NCBI GenBank assembly: GCA_036395115.1
Contig: DASWDU010000025.1
Coordinates: 1 to 64,000, forward strand
Length of the DNA stretch: 64,000 bases
Source of the DNA: Thermoplasmata archaeon
Lineage (GTDB): Archaea > Thermoplasmatota > Thermoplasmata > RBG-16-68-12
Direction: 5' to 3'
Notes under the pieces: model-generated
The model's input: the letters and a program-made list of their open reading frames with translations, nothing else
What the model was told of the DNA's origin: nothing
Databases searched by the model: none
In this document: positions 6,841 through 14,579 of the stretch, in pieces
Layout of the letters: the number at the start of each line of letters is the position of its first letter
Position numbering within the stretch: position 1 is the first letter of the stretch
Translations under genes and position numbers: made by a program

Positions 6841-8127
6841 ATGGCCCACCAGGTAGTCCAGGCCGTGTACGACGGCCTTTCGCCGCTGAGGATCAGGAAC
6901 CTTCGGATCTACCTCACGGGGCAGGTCGTCTCTCTCATCGGCGTATTCATGCAGCAGACGGCGCAGGGCTGGGTCGTGTGGGAACTCACCCGGTCTGGAG
7001 CGGCCCTGGGGATCGCGGCGATGCTGGGCCTCTTCCCCCTGCTCGTCCTCGGCCCATGGACCGGGGTGTGGGCGGACCGACTCGACCGTCGCCGGCTCCT
7101 CCTGGCCACTCAGGGCACCGCGATGCTCCTTGCCTTCGCCTTCGCACTCCTCGTGCAGGCCGAATTGATTGCCCTGTGGCACGTCTACGCCCTCGCCCTG
7201 CTCCTCGGGATCGTGACGGCGTTTGACTTCCCCGCGCAGCAAGCCTTCGTCGGGGACCTCTCGGGCATGGAGCTGGTCCGGAGGGCGGTCGTGACGAATG
7301 CGATGATTGTCCAGGTCAGCCGGACACTCGGCCCCGCCCTTGCGGGCTTAGTCATCGCGGAGATGGGGGTCGCGTCTGCATTCTGGATCAACGGGGTGAC
7401 GTTCCTAGCGGTAATCGGCAGCCTTCTGGCGGTCGCCGGGAACCAGGTGCGGCGCCCGTCGACCGGAAGCTCGTTGGGCGAATTCTGGGAAGGCGTTCGG
7501 TTCATCCGGTCCGAGCCCCGTGCTCAAGACCTGCTCCTCCTGACCGGTTGCGTCGCCTTCTTCGCCATGTCCACCATCTTCGTGTTCCCCGTGGTAGCGA
7601 CGGACGTGCTCCGAAGCGGCCCCGAGGTCCTCGGCTACCTCGTGGGCGCGTCGGGTGCGGGCGCCCTCTTCGGGTCCCTCGTCGCTACGCCTCTCGCACA
7701 GGCCGCGCGACGAACCGGGCTCGTCCTTGGCACCTCAGCCGCATGGACAGGGGCGTGGCTCACCGGGTTCTCCCTGTGGGCTTGGTTCCCGTTCTCGCTG
7801 CTCGCGATCTTCTGCATGAGCGTCCTCGTTCCTGTAGTCCTGACCTCCTCGGCCGGGCTCCTCCAAGTCCTGTCGCCACCTGAGATGCGCGCCCGCATCC
7901 TGAGCGTGCTCCTGATGGTGAGCTTCGGGGCGACGCCGATTGCGTCCGTCCTGACCGGGATCGCGGTGGATGCATTCGGAGTGATGGCGGCCCTTCGGAT
8001 CAACGGCGTCGCCTTGGTTTTTGCTGCTCTTCTCCTGCTGGGGGGCCGTCGCAGCTTCCGCGGATGGTCCATCGAGCGCCGGTCCGTGCCGCAAAGCGCC
8101 CCAAGGCGGCGATGGGAGGTATCGTGA
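6841..8127 (+). CDS. MFS transporter, EntS-like exporter family
   Basis: 428 residues with about twelve hydrophobic segments. The motif-A-like loop reads GVWADRLDRRRLLL near residues 76-90, and SRTLGPALAG with FWINGVTFLA are typical of the MFS_3/EntS-type exporters. I took the ATG at 6841. A GTG at 6829, immediately after the NmrA stop, would add four residues. The gene overlaps the next one by TGATG. Operon position behind MarR and NmrA suggests drug or metabolite efflux. Confidence 0.85.
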   Translation: MAHQVVQAVYDGLSPLRIRNLRIYLTGQVVSLIGVFMQQTAQGWVVWELTRSGAALGIAAMLGLFPLLVLGPWTGVWADRLDRRRLLLATQGTAMLLAFAFALLVQAELIALWHVYALALLLGIVTAFDFPAQQAFVGDLSGMELVRRAVVTNAMIVQVSRTLGPALAGLVIAEMGVASAFWINGVTFLAVIGSLLAVAGNQVRRPSTGSSLGEFWEGVRFIRSEPRAQDLLLLTGCVAFFAMSTIFVFPVVATDVLRSGPEVLGYLVGASGAGALFGSLVATPLAQAARRTGLVLGTSAAWTGAWLTGFSLWAWFPFSLLAIFCMSVLVPVVLTSSAGLLQVLSPPEMRARILSVLLMVSFGATPIASVLTGIAVDAFGVMAALRINGVALVFAALLLLGGRRSFRGWSIERRSVPQSAPRRRWEVS

Positions 8128-8804
8128 TGTCGATACCGATGGTTGGTAACCGGCGCGGGCTGGCGATCGCCGGCACTCTCGCCGGGGTCGCGCTAATCGG
8201 CGAGTTCGTCTTCTTCGGACTGAGTGGCTTTCCTGGAAGCGGCTTCAATGACCCGGCGGTCGCGCTGCCGTATCTCGAGAAGGGCGGCGCATTGCTCCGG
8301 GTCGCGGTGCTCTTCGGCGCGAGCGGGGTCGGTCTCTGGACCGTCTTCGCGATCGGCTTGGCGGCGCGACTCCAACAGCGCACGCCGGGGCGCGCGCTTG
8401 CGTCGCTGTATCTCACGCTGCTCGGCAACGCAGGCGACGGTCTCGTCGCGCTGACCTTCTTTGTCGGCAGCACGATCTTCAGTCAGCTCGCCTCTGCCGA
8501 TCCAGCTGCGGCCGTGAGCGCATGGCCCGCGTTCGCCGCGGTGACGGCGGGCTTTCAAGTCTTCGGCAACTTCTTCCTGGGGCTCTCGCTGCTCGCCGCC
8601 GGATCGGCCATGTGGTCCAGCAAGGCGCTCTCGCGCGCGCTCGGCGCCCTCGGGATCGTGACTGGGATCGTCACGCTCACGGGCGTACTGGCTGTTGCTA
8701 CCGCCTATCTCGTCGCAATCTTGCTCGCGGTCGTCTTCCGGCTCTGGGCGGGGGTTGCCCTGCTGCGCAGCGAGGTGCCTCAAGAAGCCTCGGTCCAACG
8801 GTGA
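8127..8804 (+). CDS. Multi-pass membrane protein resembling DUF4386
   Basis: 225 residues with six hydrophobic stretches. The first is after MVGNRRGLAIAGTLAGVALI and the last ends VVFRLWAGVALL. The pattern and the LYLTLLGNAGDGLVALTFF segment resemble DUF4386 proteins of bacterial and archaeal membranes. The ATG overlaps the MFS stop codon, so translation is coupled. It is the last gene of the MarR-controlled operon. Function unknown. Confidence 0.65.
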   Translation: MSIPMVGNRRGLAIAGTLAGVALIGEFVFFGLSGFPGSGFNDPAVALPYLEKGGALLRVAVLFGASGVGLWTVFAIGLAARLQQRTPGRALASLYLTLLGNAGDGLVALTFFVGSTIFSQLASADPAAAVSAWPAFAAVTAGFQVFGNFFLGLSLLAAGSAMWSSKALSRALGALGIVTGIVTLTGVLAVATAYLVAILLAVVFRLWAGVALLRSEVPQEASVQR

Positions 8805-8964
8805 TGACAGCCAGACTCGACCGCGTCCGTCGGCGCCTTGATGCAGTCCGAGTCAGTTCCGGCGGAGAAGGGCACATCGTCATCCTCTTTTTCATGCACG
8901 CCTCCCAAAGATCGAAAGAATAGGACAATCCTTCCAGACGTACGCGGGCTAGCATGCTCTTCCA

Positions 8965-10011
8965 TCAGCCGTCGTCTTGACAGTACACCTCTGCCCGGAA
9001 TTCCTCGGAGAAACGCGGCGGTTGGGAGCGGGCTGGATCGGAAGAGATTCTGTACCCGTGGCTGCCGTTGCGCATGAACACCGCGAATCGTCCGGTCTCC
9101 AGGCGAAGATAAGGGAGGTTTCCGTACCCGAAACCACCGCCCGAGTGGCCCCAAACAAGTCCGCAGGCCAGCGACTGTGCCATGATCCCCAACCCGTACG
9201 CTTCAGGAGCGGGCGGATCATCCGGGACGACATACATCATCTGGTGTAGCTGCCTCTCGGGAAGCAGCGTTCGCTCGACGAGCAAAGCCCGAAAGAACCG
9301 GGCAAGATCGGGAGCCGTGGAGAGCATCGCACCGTCCCCTCGCCCGAAGAAGACGTTGCTGCATTCGCGCCAGCCGTCGGGCCCTCGCTCGTATCCCCGG
9401 ATATACGGTTCGGGCAGACTCAGATCCTCTTCGGGCGGATAGAAGGTGTGTCTGAGTTGAAGGGGCCGTAAAATCCGGCGATCGAATTCCTCGGCGAGCG
9501 GATGGCCAGTGATTCGCTCGACGACGAGTTCCAAGATGCAGAAGTTCGTGTTGCAGTATGAGTACTTGCTCCCGGGAGGGAAGATGGCAGGGTGCTTGGT
9601 GCCAAGGTGGATCGCGTGGCGGAGGCTCACCGGTGTTCGATGCGCCTCCAAGTTTCCGAGCAAGCTTGGGTCGTCCTCAAAGTCGAATAGCCCACTGCGC
9701 ATTCGCATCAGGTGTTCGATGGTCAAGGAGTCAGCCTTGGGGATCGGAAGGTCGGGCAAACAGTCCGCAAGAGCGTCGCTTAGCGCGACTCTCCCCTCGT
9801 CGACCAACTGCAGCGCCACCACGGCGGTAAAGACCTTTGTCGTGCTGCCGATCCGATAGAGGCTGTCAGGGGTCATCCGGCGCTGCGACATGAGGTCCGC
9901 ATATCCAGCGGTGTAGAACTGCGCGCGACCATCGGCATCCTCGACGTAGACGAAGGCGCCGGGCAGGCCGGCGCCAACCAGTTGGTTGAGCTCAATCTGG
10001 ATTGGATGCAT
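8965..10011 (-). CDS. Serine hydrolase, beta-lactamase/class C esterase fold
   Basis: 348 residues from MHPIQIELNQLV. The catalytic S-x-x-K is in GSTTKVFTAV, Y-x-N in SYCNTNFCILE, and the third motif in WGHSGGGFGYG. This set defines penicillin-binding-protein-like serine hydrolases (esterases, D-peptidases and class C beta-lactamase relatives). No signal peptide is seen, so it is probably cytoplasmic. About 350 bases separate it from the upstream OCD gene, so it likely has its own promoter. An archaeon has no peptidoglycan; an esterase or peptidase role is more likely than beta-lactam hydrolysis. Probably acquired from bacteria. Confidence 0.88.
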   Translation of the reverse strand: MHPIQIELNQLVGAGLPGAFVYVEDADGRAQFYTAGYADLMSQRRMTPDSLYRIGSTTKVFTAVVALQLVDEGRVALSDALADCLPDLPIPKADSLTIEHLMRMRSGLFDFEDDPSLLGNLEAHRTPVSLRHAIHLGTKHPAIFPPGSKYSYCNTNFCILELVVERITGHPLAEEFDRRILRPLQLRHTFYPPEEDLSLPEPYIRGYERGPDGWRECSNVFFGRGDGAMLSTAPDLARFFRALLVERTLLPERQLHQMMYVVPDDPPAPEAYGLGIMAQSLACGLVWGHSGGGFGYGNLPYLRLETGRFAVFMRNGSHGYRISSDPARSQPPRFSEEFRAEVYCQDDG

Positions 10012-10365
10012 GGGTGCTGGTTCGACCCAATCAATGATCGCGGGGCAAAGTACTTTCCCGCGGATAGGTGGACGGAGCGAGGTGCACCTCGACGCAACGA
10101 CGGTAAGCAGAACCTGGGCGTGCCGAGGGGCGCCTCCGTGAGGAAGGGCAGCACGACGGCCGGGTTCCGGGCGGCCTGTGCTGCTCACGTCTCAAGTCGT
10201 GACACGCTCCGGGAGCCGGAGGCGGAATCGGCCGCCGATTCGGACATGCCGGACGCGATGCCTGGATTCCCTGGCGGGCGCGGGGTCGGGCCACGGCGTG
10301 ACCGTAGCCGACGCCGGCAGGAGGACGTCGGGGAGCTAGCGGGCCACATTCGATCGGGGATAACC
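10012..10365. other. Intergenic region, no gene seen
   Basis: About 350 bases between two minus-strand genes. An AT-rich palindromic AAAGTACTTT (about 10047-10056) lies 36-45 bases before the hydrolase start and could include its promoter. ORFs across the rest are Arg-rich shadows without supporting features. Confidence 0.35.
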
Positions 10366-11328
10366 TCACGAACGAGGAGGCCCGAGCGGATCGTTCGAAA
10401 GGTCCAGCCGGAGACCCACCTGAGTTTGGTCGGAGGATCGCCACAAGCTCTCGGCGAGCAAGACCTCCTCCCACGCCGCTCCCGTGTTGATGACGATGCG
10501 CGTCGACTCTTCGTCGTGCAGTGCGTCTTGATCGGCGTCGACCGCGAGAGGGCGTAGCTTGCCCCTGCGCGTAGGGTCGTGGAACAAGGTCGCGGGTCCG
10601 CTCGCCTGCGCGACGCTGTCCGTCCAGACGCAAGGAGCCTCATAGAGGAGACGAAGGTCAATCTCGGGCCGTCGGTACGCGCTGATGCTCACGAGAAGGC
10701 GCGGACCCGGCATCATCTCTGAACTCACAAGGGGCTCGTTCGACGAGGTCACCAGCGCAATCGCGGCCGTCTCTCGGAGCACCTGAGCCGCCCCGTCTCC
10801 CAAATGGACCCGGAGATTGAGCGCTCGTTCCGCCCAGAGCCGGAACTCCTCGCGCCGAACGGGATTGGGACTCCACGCCCAAACGGAGTCCAACGAGAAC
10901 GTGGCGGCAGCGCACGCGAGGGCTTGTCGGGCCTGCGTGCCCGTGCCGATCAGCCCCAACGAGCGCAGATTCGGTTGGGCGATCCGAAGGGCGGCCGCAA
11001 TCGCCGCCCCGGTCCTCAGGTTTCCCACTAGGCTGCCGAGGAACAGGGCTTTCAACTCCATCGTGAGGTATCGATACAGGGCCACGACCTGGTCCCCTCG
11101 GTCGACGCCTTTCGAATCGTAGAGGTACGAGCGAAAGCCAAGGAGATCGAACGCGGGGATTGCGGCTCCCATCCAAGCAAGGGTCACGCCACGCGCGTCC
11201 GTCCGCGTCCGCGGAAACGGAACCACCTCGCCTCGCGCGTCCGCGCGGTACCCTTCCTCCATGACCTCGACCGCCTTGCGGCGATCGACGATGGGACCGA
11301 GATCCGCATCGCGATAGAGTCTCGCCAT
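10366..11328 (-). CDS. Ornithine cyclodeaminase / mu-crystallin family protein
   Basis: 320 residues, MARLYRDADLGPIVDRRKAVEVMEEGY onward. The nucleotide-binding motif LGLIGTGTQARQAL lies near residue 120, preceded by the family element NLRTGAAIAAAL. TSSNEPLVSSEMMPGPRLLVSISAY matches the second half of the fold. Members include ornithine cyclodeaminase, alanine dehydrogenase of archaea, and imine reductases; the substrate cannot be assigned. A strong Shine-Dalgarno sequence (AAGGGAGGG) sits before the ATG, 11 bases after the zinc-ribbon gene, so the two are co-transcribed. Confidence 0.88.
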   Translation of the reverse strand: MARLYRDADLGPIVDRRKAVEVMEEGYRADARGEVVPFPRTRTDARGVTLAWMGAAIPAFDLLGFRSYLYDSKGVDRGDQVVALYRYLTMELKALFLGSLVGNLRTGAAIAAALRIAQPNLRSLGLIGTGTQARQALACAAATFSLDSVWAWSPNPVRREEFRLWAERALNLRVHLGDGAAQVLRETAAIALVTSSNEPLVSSEMMPGPRLLVSISAYRRPEIDLRLLYEAPCVWTDSVAQASGPATLFHDPTRRGKLRPLAVDADQDALHDEESTRIVINTGAAWEEVLLAESLWRSSDQTQVGLRLDLSNDPLGPPRS

Positions 11329-11339
11329 GCGCCCTCCCT

Positions 11340-11738
11340 TCAGACGAGCCGCCCCCCACATTTCCCGCAGAACACGTCTTCGGGCTCCACCGCCGCGTCG
11401 CAGGCCGGGCACGTGTACTCGATCGGCGCCCCGCACTTGCCGCAGAACCGGTCCGCGGGACGCAGCGGCTCGCCGCACGCGGGACACGAGCTCTCCGCCG
11501 ATGCCGCTACGGCCTTCGCCGCGCAGTCCGCGCACACGATGACGGTCGCGCCGCCCCGTCGGAACGGCTTCCACCGCGCGGTCCGCTGCCCGCAGTCCGC
11601 GCACCGTCGTTCGCGCGAGGCGCCCGCCTCGACGATCAGGACCTCAGGACGGTCCGTCGGCGGGATCGGCGGGGGCGTGGGAGGCGGCTCTTCCGGAGGG
11701 ACGGCCACGGCGAGCGGCAAACGACGCTCCGCCGTCAA
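11340..11738 (-). CDS. Triple zinc-ribbon protein
   Basis: About 132 residues starting from a TTG; the N-terminal Pro-rich part is uncertain. Three CxxC pairs-of-pairs are visible: CADCGQ...CADC, CPACGEPLRPADRFCGKCG, and CPACDAAVEPEDVFCGKCG. The last two are classic double-zinc-ribbon (DZR) modules. A Pro-rich linker (PPEEPPPTPPPIPPTD) precedes the first. No membrane segment. Such proteins usually act as adaptors in transcription, RNA or protein quality control. The gene is placed between a small ORF and the OCD-family gene in one operon. Confidence 0.7.
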   Translation of the reverse strand: MTAERRLPLAVAVPPEEPPPTPPPIPPTDRPEVLIVEAGASRERRCADCGQRTARWKPFRRGGATVIVCADCAAKAVAASAESSCPACGEPLRPADRFCGKCGAPIEYTCPACDAAVEPEDVFCGKCGGRLV

Positions 11739-11747
11739 AAACTTGCC

Positions 11748-11942
11748 TTATGCGCGTTCCTTCGAGATGATGACGCTCTTCACCCGCGGGGCGACTTCCG
11801 GCGCGTCCTGTTCGAGGTACGTCAGGTAGCCCGAACCGACGTTGAAGTGGACGACGGAGACCTTCTTCTCCAGGTCGACGATCGACTTACCGAATCTCCG
11901 CTTCACGGGAATCCCCTTCTGTGCGAACGACTCCCGGTGCAC
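11748..11942 (-). CDS. Small conserved-looking protein, unknown
   Basis: 64 residues from a GTG at 11942, or 53 from a GTG at 11906 (VKRRFGKSIVDLEKKVSVVHFNVG). The shorter form is favoured because TACCCTTTAAG, a weak TATA element, lies only about 10 bases before the first GTG. Alternating basic and hydrophobic residues suggest a small beta-rich fold. No recognised family. Only 9 bases separate it from the zinc-ribbon gene, so it probably leads this operon. Confidence 0.5.
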   Translation of the reverse strand: MHRESFAQKGIPVKRRFGKSIVDLEKKVSVVHFNVGSGYLTYLEQDAPEVAPRVKSVIISKERA

Positions 11943-12090
11943 AGCTTAAAGGGTATTTCGCAATAGCTGTTACTGATAAGCGTAATTCGAAACGAGGGCC
12001 CGGACGGGAGGGACGGCTCGCGTCGGCGGCCTTTGCGGCAAACCTATAAGGGGGACGGGGACCAAATATACCTGAGGACGTGGTGGAGCG

Positions 12091-12444
12091 ATGATCACCG
12101 TCCAGAAGCTCGCCCGAGCGATCGAGAAGCGCCTGGGCGGGACGAGCGCCGAGGCGATGGCGGAGGCCCGAGTCGTCATGAGTTACTTCGGGTTCCGCAA
12201 CGTGATCATCGACAACGCGATCGAACCGCCGGACCGCAAGGTGTTCTACACGCTCCACGAGGCCGGCCTGCTCCAGAGCTTCTGGGAGACGGTGCCCCTG
12301 CTGGACGGGCGAAACTGGCGGATCTTCTACTGGTCCCTGAACGAGGCGGACCTCGACCGCATCCTCGCAGAAGAGGCCCCTCCGGAGGAGCCGTTGTACA
12401 AGGGGCTCCCGGACGAGGCGTGGGGCCACCCCGCGCCGACGTGA
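12091..12444 (+). CDS. Conserved archaeal protein of unknown function (DUF6015-like)
   Basis: 117 residues. Features are VMSYFGFRNVIIDNAIEPPDRKVFYTLHE (split by position: residues 30-58), LLQSFWE and GRNWRIFYWSL. This resembles a short family I associate with Thermoplasmata and DUF6015; that name is from memory and not verified. No membrane segment or cysteine motif. Two TATA-like elements (CCTATAAG about 12042, AAATATACC about 12064) lie upstream; the second is centred about 24 bases before the ATG. Confidence 0.65.
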   Translation: MITVQKLARAIEKRLGGTSAEAMAEARVVMSYFGFRNVIIDNAIEPPDRKVFYTLHEAGLLQSFWETVPLLDGRNWRIFYWSLNEADLDRILAEEAPPEEPLYKGLPDEAWGHPAPT

Positions 12445-12445
12445 G

Positions 12446-13111
12446 TCAGTCCGGCCACGCCGCCGCGCCGATGAGCGGCACGAACGCGCACGGCGTGCTC
12501 TCCCGCACCCGCAGCGTCCCGTCCGGGCCGAGCGTCGCGACGACGAGCACCTGGCCGTGCCGCGTCGATCCGACCGGGGCGACGATCCGGCCGCCCGGGG
12601 CGAGCTGCGCCGGCCATGCGTCGGGGATCCGGGGTGCGCCCGCCGTCGCCATGATGCACGCGTACGGAACCCGTTCCGGATACCCGAGGCTGCCGTCCCC
12701 GACGACCACCGCGACGTCCGCGAGGCCGACGCGCGCGAGGTTCGAACGCCCCGATTCGGCGACGGCGGGGAGGCGTTCGATTGTGACGACGTCCGCGGCG
12801 CCGACGATCCGGGCGAGGAGGGCGGCGTGGTAGCCGGAACCCGTCCCGATCTCCAGCACCCGCTCCCCGGGCCGGAGGCGCGCCTCCTCGAGCATGATCG
12901 CGATCATCGACGGCGCGGAGATCGTCTGGCCGAGCCCGATCGGCAGCGGCACGTCGGCGTACGCGTCGTCGCGGTCTTCCGGCCGGACGAACGCCTCTCT
13001 CGGGACCGACAGGAATGCGTCCCGCACGAGCGGGTCGCGGATGTAGCCGGACGCGACGAAGCGGTCGACCATTCGCCGCCGTTCCACCGCGAAGTCGGGC
13101 GCCCGTCCCAT
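12446..13111 (-). CDS. pcm: Protein-L-isoaspartate O-methyltransferase
   Basis: Repairs isoaspartyl residues in aged proteins using S-adenosylmethionine. 221 residues, normal length. The family-specific VPREAFV, GLGQTISAPSMIAIMLE and SAM-binding VLEIGTGSGYHAALLA are all present, with VVGDGSLGYPE (post motif I) and LAPGGRIVAPVG following. A TATA element CGTTTTATGG (about 13137-13146 on this strand) predicts a leaderless start at the ATG 13111. Its stop faces the stop of the 12091 gene, one base apart. Confidence 0.95.
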   Translation of the reverse strand: MGRAPDFAVERRRMVDRFVASGYIRDPLVRDAFLSVPREAFVRPEDRDDAYADVPLPIGLGQTISAPSMIAIMLEEARLRPGERVLEIGTGSGYHAALLARIVGAADVVTIERLPAVAESGRSNLARVGLADVAVVVGDGSLGYPERVPYACIMATAGAPRIPDAWPAQLAPGGRIVAPVGSTRHGQVLVVATLGPDGTLRVRESTPCAFVPLIGAAAWPD

Positions 13112-13150
13112 CGGCCTCGCCAGGGCCGGCGCGGGCCATAAAACGTTCGG

Positions 13151-14413
13151 CTAGGCCGGCACGAGGAGCGCGATCAGGAGGGTCGCCATGACGAGCGTTA
13201 CGGCCGTCACGGGCAGCCCCGCCCGGACGAACTCCTTCATCGAGACCTCGACCCCGTCCCGCCCGGCGCTCTGCACGACGATCACGTTGCACGCCGCGCC
13301 GACGATCGTCGCGTTCCCGGCGAGCGTCGAACTGGCGGCGAGGGCGAGCCAGAGCTGGGTCGAGCCGGTCGGCACGACCTCCGCGAGCAGGAGGACCGCC
13401 GGCACGTTGCTGATCAGGTTCGAAAGGAGCGCCGTGAGGGCGGTCAGCCAGACGAGTCCGCCGGACTGCCCTCCGAACCCGGACGAGAACGCGTCCTGAA
13501 TCGTCGCGGAGAGGCCGGAGGCCCTCACGCCCGCGAGGACGATGAAGAGGCCGAGGAAAAAGAGCAGGATGCCCCAGTCGACCTTCGCGATGAGCCTGCG
13601 CGCGGTCGTCGTCGAGACGACCGGCAGGAAGAACAAGACGAACGAGCCGCCCGCGAGGGCTACGAGCGGAAGCCAGTCCGGGGTGGCGGCCGCGAAGAAT
13701 CCGACCGACACGGCGATCGTGATGCCGAGCGTCAGGGCGAGGCCCATCCGCTGCAGGCGCACGGGAGGCGAGGGGGCGGCGGGCATCAGGGGAGCCGACA
13801 GCTCCCGCCGGAACGCGAGCCAGACGAGGGCGATCGCGGCCGCGAGGCAGGCGAGCGTCGCCGGGAGCAGATACGCCGTGAAGGTGAGGAACGGGATGCC
13901 GGACCGGATCGCGATGTACGCGTTCTGCGGGTTCCCGACTTCCGTCGCGACGCTCCCGATGTTCGCGGCGATCGCGACCGCCACGAGGTACGGGACCGGG
14001 TTCGCGCGGAGCGCCCTCGTGCTCCGCACGACGACGGGGGCGACGAGCAGCGCCACCGCGTCGTTCAGGACGAGCGCCGACAGGAGGGCCGTCGCGATCA
14101 TGAGCCACGCGAGGAGCGACGCCTGGCTCTTCGCACGCGCGGCGATGCGCGATGAGACCAGGTCGAAGAAGCCGCACACGTCGAGGCCGGACGCGAGGAT
14201 CATCATCCCGACGAGCAGCAGGATCACGTCGACGTTGATCGCTCCGATCGCCTCGTCCGGCGTGAGCACGCTGAAGAGGAGCATGAGCGCGCCGCCGAGC
14301 ATCGCGACGGCGGGCCGTTGCAGCGGGAACCGGCCGACGTTGCGGAGGGAAATCAGCACGTACGTCACGAGGAAGATCGCCGTCGCCGCGACGAGCGCAT
14401 ACGACGTCGCCAT
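13151..14413 (-). CDS. SLC13 / ArsB-NhaD superfamily permease
   Basis: 420 residues with ten to twelve hydrophobic segments. The element NDAVALLVAPVVV in the first half, with its pseudo-repeat SNLISNVPAVLLLAEV in the second, marks the ion-transporter superfamily containing ArsB, NhaD and the citrate/dicarboxylate permeases. AITVAVSVGFF and GNATIVGAACNVIVVQSA are also characteristic. Substrate (arsenite, sodium or organic anion) is not predictable. It stands alone on its strand, with pcm downstream. Confidence 0.85.
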   Translation of the reverse strand: MATSYALVAATAIFLVTYVLISLRNVGRFPLQRPAVAMLGGALMLLFSVLTPDEAIGAINVDVILLLVGMMILASGLDVCGFFDLVSSRIAARAKSQASLLAWLMIATALLSALVLNDAVALLVAPVVVRSTRALRANPVPYLVAVAIAANIGSVATEVGNPQNAYIAIRSGIPFLTFTAYLLPATLACLAAAIALVWLAFRRELSAPLMPAAPSPPVRLQRMGLALTLGITIAVSVGFFAAATPDWLPLVALAGGSFVLFFLPVVSTTTARRLIAKVDWGILLFFLGLFIVLAGVRASGLSATIQDAFSSGFGGQSGGLVWLTALTALLSNLISNVPAVLLLAEVVPTGSTQLWLALAASSTLAGNATIVGAACNVIVVQSAGRDGVEVSMKEFVRAGLPVTAVTLVMATLLIALLVPA

Positions 14414-14485
14414 GGCCCGCGCGGATGGGCCGCGGCGGTATGGAACTTTCCTCGATGAATGCGGTTCGACCGATTACCCACTACG

Positions 14486-14494
14486 CTTAAATAG
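14486..14494 (+). promoter_or_regulatory. TATA box for the surface-protein gene
   Basis: CTTAAATAG, about 90 bases before the ATG at 14580. This predicts a leadered mRNA of about 65 bases, consistent with a strong Shine-Dalgarno sequence (AGAGGAG) just before the start. Confidence 0.5.
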
Positions 14495-14579
14495 CGTCAC
14501 TCAATTCGCCGCATCCTCCGGCCCCGAACGGGTTGCGTCCCGGGAGTCGGACCGTGTGTGTGAGAGAGGAGAGAACCGG

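Noticed and set aside
8965-10011. Antibiotic-resistance beta-lactamase
   Set aside because: The fold is shared with many esterases and peptidases; no feature indicates beta-lactam hydrolysis.
13542-14579. 5' extension of the surface protein ORF
   Set aside because: Reads through the opposite-strand permease; the signal peptide and Shine-Dalgarno sequence place the start at 14580.
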